64,000 bases of DNA from Cytophagales bacterium. GTDB taxonomy: Bacteria; Bacteroidota; Bacteroidia; Cytophagales; Cyclobacteriaceae. Within the stretch, counting starts at the first letter, position 1. Each line of letters begins with the position of its first letter. The notes under the pieces are model-generated. The model had not been told where the DNA came from. It saw only the letters and a list, made by a program, of their open reading frames with translations, and did no database searches. This document shows, one piece after another, positions 53,544 through 63,260 of this stretch. The position numbers were made by a program, and so were the translations under genes. The stretch is from the NCBI GenBank assembly GCA_017303805.1, contig JAFLBQ010000008.1, positions 186,001 through 250,000 of the forward strand, given 5' to 3'.

Positions 53544-56378
53544 ATGTCTGAAGTATTTGCAATAACTTTACACAAAGTTGTGAATTTTTCGCTAAAAGCT
53601 AAACCCTTGATCCTCAACCAAAGGCCGGTAGGTCTTGTCCTATGCTTCGCTTTTTGTCTTCTCACAGTGGGTGCGTTTAGTGCCTTTGGCCAGGTAGAGC
53701 GCCCCTTGCGAACTCCGGCCCGGCTTCCTGTTAAGCAAGACTCGCTCCAAAAGCTTCCGGTTGCTGATACATTGAAGACTAAGCCCGACTCGTTGCAGGC
53801 GAATAAGCCCAAAAGTGATATTGAAACCACGATTATCTATTCTGCCCGCGACTCGATTAACTCTAACCTGCAAAGTAAAATTATTAAACTCTATGGCGAT
53901 GCCCATGTAAAGTACGGTATCATCGAGTTGATGGCCGAAGAAATTGTAATCGACTACGAGAAATCTACCATTACGGCTCACAGCCGGGCCGACTCTACCG
54001 GCAGGCATTTAGGGTACCCGGTGTTTATTAACGGGAACGAGAAGTACGAAACCAAAGACATGCTGTACAACTTTAAATCCCGTAAGGCAAAAATTACCGG
54101 GGTAGTAACCAAACAAGGTGAAGGGTTTTTGCATGGCGATGTAGTGTACAAAAACGAAAAGAACGAATTGTTCACCATCGACAATGCCTATACTACCTGC
54201 GACCTGGCCCACCCGCACTTTCGGATTATTTCTAAAAAAGTAAAAGCCATTCCTGGTGACAAAATGGTATCGGGGCCCTTCTACCTGGAGTTTAACGATG
54301 TGCCTACTCCGCTCGGTTTTGCGTTTGGAATTTTTCCGGCCCCGCGCAAAAGTGCATCCGGTATTTTAATGCCGAGCTATGGCGAAGAGCGCAGGCGCGG
54401 GTTCTTTTTAAGACAGGGTGGCTATTTCTTCGATGTGAGCGAATACGTGAAGGTGGCGCTAACGGGCGATGTCTATTCGAAAGGCGGTAGCGCGGTGGCC
54501 CTCAACTCCAACTACAACAAACGCTACCACTACTCGGGTGCATTTAATTTTACGTTCACCAACAACGTAAACAACGAGAAAATTGAAGCTCCCACCAAGT
54601 CGAAAGACTTTCGTATTAGCTGGAGCCATAGCCCGCAAACCAAAGGCACCGGCAGATTTTCTGCATCGGTAAATGCGGCCAGCTCTTCGTATAATACCAA
54701 CAACTTTTTAGGCGTAAACGCCAACGCCCAGTCTGCACGCATCGATCAAACAACGCAAAATCTTAGCTCCAATATTAATTACAGCAAAACGTTTCCGGGT
54801 ACACCTTTTAGCTTAGGGTTAAACCTGCGGCACAACCAAAACCTGGGCACCAAACAGGTTGACTTGCCCTTGCCCGATATGAGTTTTAACGTTAACAACA
54901 TCTATCCATTTAAAAATGCTGAGAAGAGCATGTTTCTGCAAAACCTGAACGTGCGCTACTCGATGAACGGAACCAACCAGCTTACCAACAACCTGGGCAA
55001 ATTGCGGGTAGATGCCAACGGAGTTCTGCAAGACAGCATTGCACCTTTTACGTTCGAGAACCTGCCCTTGTTTTTTCGTAACTCCAGGAAAGGAATCCGC
55101 CACAGCGTACCCATCAGCACATCGTTTAAAGCCTTTAAATTTTTTACCATTAGCCCCAACCTAAGCTATGACGAACGCTGGTATTTCGATAAGCTGGATT
55201 GGACCTACATAGACTCTACGCGCACGTTTGTTTCAACCAAAGTAGATGGCTTTAACCGGGTATTCAATTACAGCGGTGGTATGAATATGACCACCCGCAT
55301 TTATGGAACGTATGTAAGCAAAAACCCGGAGGCACGCATCAAGGCGGTGCGCCATGTTATTAACCCTTCCCTGGGGTATTCATTTCAACCCGATTTTGGT
55401 ACCAGCCGCTACGATTATTACCAGCGCTTTGTAACTACCGATGGAGCCGGAAATCAAACCGTGCAATACAAAGCCCGCCACGAAGGCTACCTGTACGGAA
55501 CCGCTGGCCGCGGCAAGAGCAGCGCAATGAACTTTAGCGTAAATAATAATATCGAAATGAAGGTGCGCAACGCCAAAGACACTGTTGACCGTAAGATTGC
55601 ACTCTTCAACACGCTTTCTATCGGTAGCTCCTACAATTTTTTAGCCGAGTCGTTCAAACTGGCCAACTTTGGTCTGTCGGCCAACACCAACATTTTGCAG
55701 GACAAAATCAATCTTAATTTCAGCGCCACCTTAGATCCATACCAATACCGGAAGGTGATAACGGACTATACATTGGAGGGCTGTACGGGTTGCATTATTG
55801 ACCGCGAAAACTACGAAGGCGACCCGGCCTTGCTGGTTCCGATTTACACCGAAAAAAGAGTGGACGCCTATGTGTGGAATGCACGACAATTCGGTCGCAT
55901 TACCAACGCGAACTTTGCATTTAGCACCAACCTGAACCCCAAAGGCCAAAAGAGCGATAACACCACCCGCGATAAAATTGGAAAATCGGAAATAAGCGAT
56001 TCCGATAAAAAGTTTTTGCTACAGAACCCCGACTCATATGTGGATTTTTCCATTCCCTGGAACCTGCGCATTAGCTATAATGTGGATTACAGCCATCCGG
56101 CAAATCAATCGCCAATGATTACACAGGCAGCGCGTTTTAGTGGCGATATTTCGCTTACACAAAAATGGAAGATAACGTACAACTCGGGCTACGATTTCAA
56201 AAGCAAAGAATTTACACAAACTCAACTTGGCCTTAACCGCGATTTGCACTGCTGGCAGATGAGCCTTAGCTGGACTCCCTTTGGCCGCTATCAATCGTAT
56301 AACTTCTCGCTTGGCGTTAAATCTTCGCTGTTGCGCGATTTAAAGTTAGACCGCCAACGGAGCTTCTTCGACAATTAA
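53544..56378 (+). CDS. lptD: LptD/OstA-like outer-membrane LPS assembly protein
   Basis: 944 residues from ATG 53544; a TTG 24 nt upstream is less likely. A signal segment lies near [20 protein letters not shown], an OstA/LptA-like beta-jellyroll follows at about 100-260 ([37 protein letters not shown]), then a long beta-barrel ([16 protein letters not shown], ending in [15 protein letters not shown]). It would deliver LPS to the cell surface. Cys residues occur in TTCDLAHPH and a GCTGC pair, so disulfides are possible, but E. coli-type LptD pairs cannot be confirmed. It is divergent from the amidase. Confidence 0.85.
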   Translation: MSEVFAITLHKVVNFSLKAKPLILNQRPVGLVLCFAFCLLTVGAFSAFGQVERPLRTPARLPVKQDSLQKLPVADTLKTKPDSLQANKPKSDIETTIIYSARDSINSNLQSKIIKLYGDAHVKYGIIELMAEEIVIDYEKSTITAHSRADSTGRHLGYPVFINGNEKYETKDMLYNFKSRKAKITGVVTKQGEGFLHGDVVYKNEKNELFTIDNAYTTCDLAHPHFRIISKKVKAIPGDKMVSGPFYLEFNDVPTPLGFAFGIFPAPRKSASGILMPSYGEERRRGFFLRQGGYFFDVSEYVKVALTGDVYSKGGSAVALNSNYNKRYHYSGAFNFTFTNNVNNEKIEAPTKSKDFRISWSHSPQTKGTGRFSASVNAASSSYNTNNFLGVNANAQSARIDQTTQNLSSNINYSKTFPGTPFSLGLNLRHNQNLGTKQVDLPLPDMSFNVNNIYPFKNAEKSMFLQNLNVRYSMNGTNQLTNNLGKLRVDANGVLQDSIAPFTFENLPLFFRNSRKGIRHSVPISTSFKAFKFFTISPNLSYDERWYFDKLDWTYIDSTRTFVSTKVDGFNRVFNYSGGMNMTTRIYGTYVSKNPEARIKAVRHVINPSLGYSFQPDFGTSRYDYYQRFVTTDGAGNQTVQYKARHEGYLYGTAGRGKSSAMNFSVNNNIEMKVRNAKDTVDRKIALFNTLSIGSSYNFLAESFKLANFGLSANTNILQDKINLNFSATLDPYQYRKVITDYTLEGCTGCIIDRENYEGDPALLVPIYTEKRVDAYVWNARQFGRITNANFAFSTNLNPKGQKSDNTTRDKIGKSEISDSDKKFLLQNPDSYVDFSIPWNLRISYNVDYSHPANQSPMITQAARFSGDISLTQKWKITYNSGYDFKSKEFTQTQLGLNRDLHCWQMSLSWTPFGRYQSYNFSLGVKSSLLRDLKLDRQRSFFDN

Positions 56379-58105
56379 TTAAGCCAGCCTTCAATCTCTT
56401 GCAGTGTAGGATTTTGCACGGCATCCAGCTTTAACTTTTTGCGCATACCCGGAATGTCGTTAAAAAGCTTGGTAGCTTTAATGCCTTTTAGTTGTTCTGT
56501 GGTATGAATGCCCAGCTTATTAAGAATTGGCAGTAACTCTGCACGCACTCCAATAGCTACAAAATCGGCCTCGGTACTGGCTTCGGCTTTCTTCTCAGGC
56601 TTCATCTGCGGAAAGAAGATCACATCCTGAATAGAAGGTGAATTGGTCATCACCATCGATAAACGATCGATGCCAATACCTAAACCGGCTGTGGGCGGCA
56701 TGCCATATTCCAGTGCGCGAAGAAAATCTTCGTCCAGAGTCATGGCTTCTTCATCGCCCCGCTTGCCTAACTCTAATTGTTCTTCAAAACGCTCGCGCTG
56801 GTCCAGCGGGTCGTTCAATTCCGAAAAGGAATTACAAATCTCTTTGCGGTTACAAATGGCTTCGAAGCGCTCTACCAAACCCGGCTTGCTGCGATGTTTT
56901 TTAGCCAGGGGCGACATCTCGAGCGGGTAATCGGTAATAAAAGTCGGTTGAATCAGGTTGGGTTCGCACTTCTCGCCAAAAATCTGGTCGATGAGTTTTC
57001 CTTTGCCCATGGTTGCATCCATAGGTACTTGCAACTTTTTGCAGGTATCGCGCAAGGCCGCTTCATCCATTTGCGAAATGTCGATACCGGTAAAGTGCTG
57101 TATGGCCTCATACATGGTAAACCGTTTCCACGGCCGCTTAAAATCTATCAGGTTTTCACCCACTTTTACTTCGGTGGTTCCGTGCAGATCCAACGCAACC
57201 TTCTCAATCATCTCCTCTACTAGGTCCATCATCCAATAGTAATCTTTGTAGGCTACGTACAATTCTACCTGGGTAAACTCGGGGTTGTGGAAGCGCGACA
57301 TGCCTTCGTTGCGGAAGTCTTTCGAAAATTCGTACACCCCATTAAAGCCGCCTACAATCAATCGCTTTAAGTACAACTCGTTCGCAATACGCAGGTACAA
57401 GGTCATATCTAACGTATTGTGATGCGTTTTGAAGGGTTTGGCCGCAGCCCCGCCATACAAAGGCTGTAGTATGGGCGTTTCCACTTCCAGGTAGCCTTTG
57501 TTGTTCAGGTACTCGCGCATGGAGTTTACCAGTTTTGTGCGTTTGATAAACGCATCGCGCACGTGGGGATTTACTACCAGATCGACATAGCGCTGGCGGT
57601 AGCGTTGCTCCGGGTCGGTAAATGCATCGTGTACCGTTACATTGCCTTGCTCGTCTTTTGTTTCTTTTACAATCGGCAACGGCTTTAACGACTTCGATAA
57701 AATTTTAAAACTGGTAACATGAATGGAAATTTCTCCGGTTTGTGTTGTAAACACAAAACCCTTTACGCCAATGATGTCGCCAATATCCAACAGCTTTTTA
57801 AATACGGTGTTGTAAATTGTTTTATTATCGCCCGGGCAAAGGTCATCTCTGCGAAAATAAACCTGAATGCGCCCGGTCTCGTCTTGCAGTTCGGCAAACG
57901 AGGCGTTGCCCATAACCCTGCGCGACATAATTCGCCCGGCAATGGCAACATCTTTATACTCTATTTTCTGATTAGGATAATGAAGGTGTATTTCCTGTGC
58001 GGAGGTGTTTACCTCGAACAATTCGGCCGGGTAAGGATTAATACCCAGTTTTAGTAATTCCTGAAGGCTTTGTCTGCGGATGAGTTCTTGTTCGCTTAAC
58101 TGCAT
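56375..58105 (-). CDS. lysS: Class II lysyl-tRNA synthetase with C-terminal extension
   Basis: 576 residues versus about 500 in typical LysRS. An N-terminal OB-fold ([20 protein letters not shown]) is followed by the class II core: motif 1 [18 protein letters not shown], motif 2 [18 protein letters not shown] and motif 3 [19 protein letters not shown]. The last 65 residues (from [11 protein letters not shown]) form an extra helical tail with a helix-hairpin-helix-like run ([14 protein letters not shown]). It charges tRNA-Lys in the cytoplasm. The stop converges on lptD with a 4-nt overlap. A TACCTTTG box (58129-58136, minus) is its promoter. Confidence 0.95.
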   Translation of the reverse strand: MQLSEQELIRRQSLQELLKLGINPYPAELFEVNTSAQEIHLHYPNQKIEYKDVAIAGRIMSRRVMGNASFAELQDETGRIQVYFRRDDLCPGDNKTIYNTVFKKLLDIGDIIGVKGFVFTTQTGEISIHVTSFKILSKSLKPLPIVKETKDEQGNVTVHDAFTDPEQRYRQRYVDLVVNPHVRDAFIKRTKLVNSMREYLNNKGYLEVETPILQPLYGGAAAKPFKTHHNTLDMTLYLRIANELYLKRLIVGGFNGVYEFSKDFRNEGMSRFHNPEFTQVELYVAYKDYYWMMDLVEEMIEKVALDLHGTTEVKVGENLIDFKRPWKRFTMYEAIQHFTGIDISQMDEAALRDTCKKLQVPMDATMGKGKLIDQIFGEKCEPNLIQPTFITDYPLEMSPLAKKHRSKPGLVERFEAICNRKEICNSFSELNDPLDQRERFEEQLELGKRGDEEAMTLDEDFLRALEYGMPPTAGLGIGIDRLSMVMTNSPSIQDVIFFPQMKPEKKAEASTEADFVAIGVRAELLPILNKLGIHTTEQLKGIKATKLFNDIPGMRKKLKLDAVQNPTLQEIEGWLN

Positions 58106-58128
58106 GGTTCTGTAAACTAATTGAAGGG

Positions 58129-58136
58129 CAAAGGTA
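58129..58136 (-). promoter_or_regulatory. Probable -7 box of lysS
   Basis: TACCTTTG on the minus strand is an exact TAnnTTTG match, 24 nt before the lysS ATG. No good -33 element is seen. Confidence 0.5.
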
Positions 58137-58145
58137 GTAAAAGCT

Positions 58146-58208
58146 GCCTAAGTTACTGGGTACTGGGTGCCTGTTACCAGCAGCCGGTGGCCGGTAACTG
58201 GAAACTAT
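58146..58208. repeat. Degenerate heptamer array, TAACTGG type
   Basis: In steps of exactly 7 bases from 58153 the sequence reads TTACTGG, GTACTGG, GTGCCTG, TTACCAG, CAGCCGG, TGGCCGG, TAACTGG, AAACTAT. Forward (TNACTGG) and reverse-type (TTACCAG) units occur, so a hairpin is possible. It ends at the stop codon of the proline dehydrogenase gene. Confidence 0.75.
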
Positions 58209-59386
58209 TTCCCTTTCCTTCTTGCAATCTCTTTTCGGATCAGCGTAAGCTCCCGGCTACTTTGCCCGGCAACAGACGTATTTTCTGCTGCTCTTCTTAT
58301 CAGATAAGGCATTACCAACTCCACCGGGCCATAGGGCACGTATTTGGCTACGTTGTAGCCGGCCTTGGCCAAATTGAATGAGATGTTATCGCTCATTCCC
58401 AAAAGTTGGGCAAACCAAACCCGGCTATCATTATTTTTTAATCCGTGCTTGTCCATCAACACAGTTAAATACTGGTTGCTGTATTCGTTGTGCGAGCCAC
58501 ACACTAAGCTAATGCGTTGCTTGTTATCCAAACAAAACGCAAGGCTCTTGTTAAAGGCATCATCGGTAGCTTGTTTGGTGGGCCAGATGGGATTTTCGTA
58601 GCCTAATTTTTTGGCGCGGGCTGCTTCCTTTTCCATGTAGGCGCCCCGCACCATTTTTACGCCCAGGTAATAGTTGTGCATGGCCGCATCGTGAAAGGCA
58701 TTGCGCAAATTATCGGGCATATCCTGGCGGTACATCTGAAACGTATTGAATACGATGGCCTGCTTTTGATTGTACTTGCGCATCATCTCCCGCGCCACCT
58801 TGTCAATCGGGTTTTGGATCCAACTGTCCTCGGCATCAATCATTACCGGCACTCCATACGCATGCGCCCGGGCACAAATGCGTTCCACCCGATCATGAAA
58901 ATGCGCAAAGGCTTCCTGCTCCTGGTTGCTCAGCGGTTGTTTACTTTGTACTTTTTCCAACAAGGGCATGGTAGCCAAACCGGTGCACTTAAAAACCGTA
59001 AATGGTATGGCCGCATTGTTGCGAGCCTGCTCAACGGTTTTCAAAATCTCTTCGGTAGTAGAATCAAAGCCGGCCTCATCGTGCGCCCCTTCGGCCGAAA
59101 AATCGAGAATGGCGCCCACATGAAATTTGCTTAACGTTTGAATTGTGCGGGCGCTTTGCGCGATGGTTTCGCCCCCACAAAAATGCTGGAACACGGTAGC
59201 ACGAATTAGCCCCTTAACGGGAAGCCGCAACAGGAGTCCTAATTTTGCGAGGCCCGTAGCCATAGCCGAAATCCACGGGTGGTTGACGATTGAAAAAATA
59301 AAGTGAGCTTTTTTAAGTTCCGGGTCAGACTTATACGAGAAAGCTACTTCGGTATTATCGAACTGAATCTTGGGTTGGATTTCCAT
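58205..59386 (-). CDS. Proline dehydrogenase (PutA N-domain type)
   Basis: 393 residues. The (beta/alpha)8 flavin fold is recognisable: FVGGETI-like FCGGETIAQSA, GAILDFSAEGA, FTVFKCTGLA, VPVMIDAEDSWIQ, NTFQMYRQDMP, KMVRGAYMEKEAAR and a C-terminal RRAAENTSVAGQ with the substrate Arg pair (YLIRRAAENT). The enzyme oxidises proline to pyrroline-5-carboxylate with FAD and passes electrons to the respiratory chain. It has its own TATATTTG promoter box and is flanked on both sides by heptamer arrays. Confidence 0.93.
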   Translation of the reverse strand: MEIQPKIQFDNTEVAFSYKSDPELKKAHFIFSIVNHPWISAMATGLAKLGLLLRLPVKGLIRATVFQHFCGGETIAQSARTIQTLSKFHVGAILDFSAEGAHDEAGFDSTTEEILKTVEQARNNAAIPFTVFKCTGLATMPLLEKVQSKQPLSNQEQEAFAHFHDRVERICARAHAYGVPVMIDAEDSWIQNPIDKVAREMMRKYNQKQAIVFNTFQMYRQDMPDNLRNAFHDAAMHNYYLGVKMVRGAYMEKEAARAKKLGYENPIWPTKQATDDAFNKSLAFCLDNKQRISLVCGSHNEYSNQYLTVLMDKHGLKNNDSRVWFAQLLGMSDNISFNLAKAGYNVAKYVPYGPVELVMPYLIRRAAENTSVAGQSSRELTLIRKEIARRKGK

Positions 59387-59402
59387 AAGAACAAATCGGC
59401 TG

Positions 59403-59410
59403 CAAATATA
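59403..59410 (-). promoter_or_regulatory. Probable -7 box of proline dehydrogenase gene
   Basis: TATATTTG on the minus strand is an exact TAnnTTTG match, 16 nt before the ATG. TTTAG about 18 nt upstream falls inside the adjoining heptamer array. Confidence 0.6.
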
Positions 59411-59459
59411 CCAGTTACCCGTTAACCCTAAACGAAGTAGCTGGTAAACGGTAAACCCA
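59411..59459. repeat. Degenerate heptamer array, inverted TAACTGG type
   Basis: The first units are CCAGTTA, CCCGTTA, ACCCTAA (reverse type); after a short spacer the forward type follows as AGCTGGT, AAACGGT, AAACCCA, all in a 7-base step. The two halves form an imperfect inverted repeat. The array directly abuts the -7 box of the proline dehydrogenase promoter. Confidence 0.7.
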
Positions 59460-59515
59460 CAAAACTTTCAGTTAAAGACAATAATTGCCGTATTTTGTTT
59501 GCACTAATTTTTTGT

Positions 59516-60547
59516 ATGCCTCAAATTATTATCCGGCAACAGCCGGGCGAACTTATTACGGAATTCTTAAGCAGGAACACTTATTCGCACCTGGTGGTTC
59601 TTGCCGATGAGAATACTGCCGTGCAATGCTATCCGTTACTCGAAAAAAATCTGCCCCCACATCGGGTTATTACGGTGGCTGCCGGTGAAGAGAATAAAAA
59701 CCTGGCTACCTGCAGCACCGTTTGGGAACAACTTACCACCCTGCGGCTTGACCGCCACAGTTTACTGGTGATTGTGGGCGGAGGCGTGCTTGGCGACCTG
59801 GGCGGATTTTGTGCGGCAACCTATAAACGCGGAATTGACTTTGTGCTGGTGCCCACTACGCTACTGGCGCAGGCCGATGCCAGCGTGGGTGGCAAACTGG
59901 GTATCGATTTTATGGGTTTCAAAAACCACATCGGGGTGTTTTGCGAACCGGCAGCCACTCTCATCAGCCCGGCCTTCTTAAAAACTTTACCCCACCGCGA
60001 GTTGCGATCGGGGTTTGCCGAGGTAATAAAACATTGCATTATTTCGGATGGCGCCATGTGGGATGTGCTGCGCAAAAAAAAACTGGAGCAGCAGGATTGG
60101 CAAACGTTGTTAACGCACTCCGTGGATTTTAAACGGGGGGTAGTAGCTACCGACCCGAAAGAAAAGGGCCTGCGAAAGATTTTAAACTTTGGACATACCG
60201 TGGGCCACGCAGTGGAAAGTTATTTTCTGGAATCGGGGCACCGGCTCTTTCATGGCGAAGCAATTGCTGCAGGCATGATTGCCGAAGCAGGCATAGCCTG
60301 CGCCAAGCAGCTTTTAAAAGTTTCGGAGCGCGATGAGATTGCAGCCTATATTAAATCGGTTTATCCGAAAGTTATGTTACCCGCCAGCCAACCGCTGTTG
60401 GAATTAATGACTCAGGATAAGAAAAACAAAGGCAATAAAATCTTAATGGCCTTGCCGGATGGAATTGGCAAAGCCCGGTGGGATGTGGAAACTACCCCGG
60501 AAGAGATTGAAGCAGCACTCGATTACTATCAGGAATGTTACACATAA
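59516..60547 (+). CDS. aroB: 3-dehydroquinate synthase
   Basis: 343 residues from ATG 59516; an upstream in-frame TTG is not needed. NAD-binding and catalytic motifs: VVLADENTA, VTVAAGEENKN-like VITVAAGEENKNL, GGGVLGDLGGFCAATYKRG, FVLVPTTLLAQADASVGGK, and metal ligands Glu in SGFAEVIKH and His in LNFGHTVGHAVE plus FHGEAIAAGM. It makes 3-dehydroquinate from DAHP in the shikimate pathway. aroA lies nearby (60824) on the same strand, separated only by a minus-strand small gene. Confidence 0.97.
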   Translation: MPQIIIRQQPGELITEFLSRNTYSHLVVLADENTAVQCYPLLEKNLPPHRVITVAAGEENKNLATCSTVWEQLTTLRLDRHSLLVIVGGGVLGDLGGFCAATYKRGIDFVLVPTTLLAQADASVGGKLGIDFMGFKNHIGVFCEPAATLISPAFLKTLPHRELRSGFAEVIKHCIISDGAMWDVLRKKKLEQQDWQTLLTHSVDFKRGVVATDPKEKGLRKILNFGHTVGHAVESYFLESGHRLFHGEAIAAGMIAEAGIACAKQLLKVSERDEIAAYIKSVYPKVMLPASQPLLELMTQDKKNKGNKILMALPDGIGKARWDVETTPEEIEAALDYYQECYT

Positions 60548-60726
60548 TGTGCATCAGAATCATCGAAAGCTGCCCTCTGCTTGTTAAGCGCTTGCTTCAG
60601 ATCATCGGCTTTTTTAGAAACAAACGCTTTTGTTTTCTTTCCGCGATCGCCCGTTAGCAACCAGGCGGCCAGCAAGGCTCCACCTGCTACCCCCAATCCA
60701 ATCATTAGTTTTTTAGTTGTTGTCAT
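60538..60726 (-). CDS. Small YtxH-like membrane protein
   Basis: 62 residues with one membrane helix (LMIGLGVAGGALLAAWLL) followed by TGDRGKKTKAFVSKKADDLKQ, the YtxH-like pattern of a helix plus a charged helical tail. The family is linked to stress but has no clear function. It overlaps the aroB 3' end by 10 nt on the opposite strand and is divergent from aroA. Confidence 0.75.
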   Translation of the reverse strand: MTTTKKLMIGLGVAGGALLAAWLLTGDRGKKTKAFVSKKADDLKQALNKQRAAFDDSDAHYV

Positions 60727-60823
60727 ACTTTGTAAAACTCTAACTCAAATTAAATTGTTTCATTGCCTCATAAAAAATCTCTCATAAAAATTATTTTTAA
60801 CACCTACTTAACGTACCCTCATT

Positions 60824-62059
60824 TTGGCACCTTGCATTCAACTTCTAAAGACTTCTACGCTACGCGGCACCACCCATAAGCTCTCTTCTTCCAAAAGCAT
60901 TAGCAACCGGGCTTTGATTTTAAAAGCCCTTAGCGGAACCCAATCGACTGTTAGTAATCTTTCGGATGCCCGCGATACGGTGCTGATGACCAACCTGGTT
61001 AACAGCCCCGATCGGATAATTGATGTGATGGATGCCGGCACCACCATGCGGTTTCTTACGGCCTACTTTGCCATCACCAATCAACATAAAGTGCTTACCG
61101 GAACTGCCCGCATGAAGGAGCGGCCCATAGGTATTTTAGTGGACGCGCTCAGAAAAGTAGGCGCCACCATCAGCTACATCGAAAAAGAAGGCTTTCCACC
61201 CATCGAAATAAAAGGTTTTGAAAAGCAAACTGCCGCAGTCCTCACCATTCCGGGCAACGTGAGCAGCCAATATATTTCTGCATTAATGATGGTGGCACCA
61301 CTGCTGCCGCAAGGGCTTACCCTAACCCTTACGGGAAAAACAGGAAGTGTGCCCTACATAGAAATGACTGCTGCCCTGATGAAACAGTTTGGTGTAATTC
61401 CGGAAATAGACCTGAAGGCACAAACCATCCGGATAGCTACGGCAACGTACCAAACCAGCCACGTGGTAGTGGAAGCAGATTGGTCGGCCATCAGTTATTG
61501 GTATGGCTTTACGGCCCTGGCACGGCAGGCCGAAATCACCTTGCCAAATGTCTCGTCCAACTCGCTGCAGGGCGACCGGGTAATTGCAACGATTATGGAG
61601 AAATTAGGGGTGCGCTCCACCTTTAAAGACAATCAACTTATTCTTACCCAACAGGCTGCCGCATCAACATTGGTTTGGGATTTTAAAGATTGCCCCGACC
61701 TGGCCCAAACAGTGGTGCCGGTGTGTGCAGTAAAAGGCATTACCGGTGAATTTACGGGGCTGGAAAGTTTGCGCATAAAAGAAACCGATAGGATTGCGGC
61801 TCTACAAAATGAAATTGCAAAAGTTGGGGCCACACTAACTGAACCTGAAACCGGGAAATGGATTTTAGTACCGGGAAAAATTCCAACTTCTGAAATTACA
61901 ATTGATACGTACCACGATCACCGTATGGCGATGGGCTTTGCGCCCTGGGCTACTTTAACAGATCTGCTAATTAACGATCCCAGTGTAGTGAATAAATCGT
62001 ATCCGGGCTTTTGGGCGGATGTGAACTCGGTGGGAATAGAAATAGTCCATAGTAATTAG
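60824..62059 (+). CDS. aroA: 3-phosphoshikimate 1-carboxyvinyltransferase (EPSP synthase)
   Basis: 411 residues from TTG; the first in-frame ATG is far inside the fold. Active-site blocks: SSSKSISNRALIL, DAGTTMRFLTAY, TARMKERPIGILVDALR, SSQYISALMM, and LRIKETDRIAALQNEIAKVG with DHRMAMGFAPW at the end. The enzyme joins PEP to shikimate-3-phosphate. The MRFL where most class I enzymes have MRPL, and the short N-terminus, fit Bacteroidota forms as I recall them. Its TAG stop lies within a heptamer array. Confidence 0.95.
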   Translation: MAPCIQLLKTSTLRGTTHKLSSSKSISNRALILKALSGTQSTVSNLSDARDTVLMTNLVNSPDRIIDVMDAGTTMRFLTAYFAITNQHKVLTGTARMKERPIGILVDALRKVGATISYIEKEGFPPIEIKGFEKQTAAVLTIPGNVSSQYISALMMVAPLLPQGLTLTLTGKTGSVPYIEMTAALMKQFGVIPEIDLKAQTIRIATATYQTSHVVVEADWSAISYWYGFTALARQAEITLPNVSSNSLQGDRVIATIMEKLGVRSTFKDNQLILTQQAAASTLVWDFKDCPDLAQTVVPVCAVKGITGEFTGLESLRIKETDRIAALQNEIAKVGATLTEPETGKWILVPGKIPTSEITIDTYHDHRMAMGFAPWATLTDLLINDPSVVNKSYPGFWADVNSVGIEIVHSN

Positions 62060-62140
62060 TCCAAAGTCTAAAGTCCATAGTCCTTTGTATAGAGATATTA
62101 GCCTATACTTTAGACTATGGACTTTAGACTTTGAACTTTT
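62044..62140. repeat. Paired inverted heptamer arrays, AGTCCAT type, between aroA and the M42 gene
   Basis: Left arm, six units in exact 7-base phase from 62044: AGTCCAT, AGTAATT, AGTCCAA, AGTCTAA, AGTCCAT, AGTCCTT. Right arm, same phase from 62107: ACTTTAG, ACTATGG, ACTTTAG, ACTTTGA, ACT. The cores 62058-62082 and 62113-62137 are reverse complements with one mismatch in 25. The aroA stop TAG (62057-62059) lies inside the left arm. It may act as a bidirectional terminator for the convergent genes. Confidence 0.85.
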
Positions 62141-62145
62141 ATGGA

Positions 62146-63216
62146 CTACTTAAGATATCTAAAATCCTGCCCGGGCTTTACCTGGAGCAACGTTTCGTAA
62201 ATCAGGTTAATTACGTTTTCCACATCGTCTTTGTGCACAGTCTCTACGGTAGTGTGCATGTATTTTAGTGGCAACGAAATTAATGCCGAGGCAACACCTT
62301 CGGCTGAATAGGCAAAGGAATCGGTGTCGGTTCCGGTAGAACGCGATACCGCCTGGCGCTGAAACGGAATTTTTTTCTTTTGTGCTACATCAATGATCAT
62401 CTTCAGCACATTGTTCTGTACGGCCGGGCCGTAACACAATACCGGGCCTAAACCACATTTCAGGTTACCACTCTCTTTCTTGTTGTACATCGGTGATTGT
62501 GTATCGTGGGTTACATCAGTACAGATAGCCAGGTCCGGCTTCAATCTGCGCGAAATCATTTCCGCACCGCGTAAACCAATTTCTTCTTGCACCGCATTTA
62601 CCACATACAAGCAGAACGGAAGTTTCTTTTTGTTTTCACTGAGCCTGCGGGCCACTTCGGCAATCATAAAACCACCCATGCGGTTATCCAATGCCCGACC
62701 CGTTAAATAATTTTTGTTCAGTTCAATCAGTTCATCTTCAAACACAGCAACAGAGCCTACGTGCACGCCCATAGCCTCCACTTCTTTTTTAGATTCTGCG
62801 CCAATGTCTATGAAGATATTTTTTAGGGTTGGCGTTTCTTCTTTGGCAGCATCGCGCACGTGAATGGCGGGCCAGCCGAAAACACCTTTCACAATTCCTT
62901 TATCGCCATAGATGTTTACCCGCATGGAAGGTGCAATCTGATGATCGGAGCCGCCATTTCTGCGTACATAGATGTAACCTTCTTCAGTAATGTAGTTTAC
63001 AAACCAAGAGATTTCATCGGCATGGGCTTCAATCACTACTTTGTACTGGCCTTTAGGATTAATAACCCCCACGGCCGTGCCATATACATCTACCATGTAC
63101 TCATTGGTGTAGGGCTTAATGTAATCTAACCAGATCTGTTGCCCGGCTTGTTCAAAACCAGTAGGCGAAGCATTGTTTAAATAATCGAACAGGAATTTTT
63201 TACTTTGTTTGTCCAT
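62146..63216 (-). CDS. M42 family metallo-aminopeptidase
   Basis: 356 residues. M42 metal-site motifs: His and Asp in VIEAHADEISWFV, Asp in LTGRALDNRMGG, catalytic and ligand Glu pair in NAVQEEIGLRGA, Asp in AICTDVTHD and His in LKYMHTTVETVH. These enzymes form large dodecameric tetrahedral assemblies that remove N-terminal residues from peptides in the cytoplasm. There is no signal peptide. A TAGATTTG box (63240-63247, minus) lies 24 nt upstream. The stop abuts the heptamer array. Confidence 0.94.
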   Translation of the reverse strand: MDKQSKKFLFDYLNNASPTGFEQAGQQIWLDYIKPYTNEYMVDVYGTAVGVINPKGQYKVVIEAHADEISWFVNYITEEGYIYVRRNGGSDHQIAPSMRVNIYGDKGIVKGVFGWPAIHVRDAAKEETPTLKNIFIDIGAESKKEVEAMGVHVGSVAVFEDELIELNKNYLTGRALDNRMGGFMIAEVARRLSENKKKLPFCLYVVNAVQEEIGLRGAEMISRRLKPDLAICTDVTHDTQSPMYNKKESGNLKCGLGPVLCYGPAVQNNVLKMIIDVAQKKKIPFQRQAVSRSTGTDTDSFAYSAEGVASALISLPLKYMHTTVETVHKDDVENVINLIYETLLQVKPGQDFRYLK

Positions 63217-63239
63217 TATAAAATTGATTTATCCAAAGT

Positions 63240-63247
63240 CAAATCTA
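63240..63247 (-). promoter_or_regulatory. Probable -7 box of the M42 gene
   Basis: TAGATTTG on the minus strand matches TAnnTTTG exactly, 23 nt before the M42 start. The -33 element is poor. Confidence 0.45.
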
Positions 63248-63260
63248 CTAAATTGAGAAA

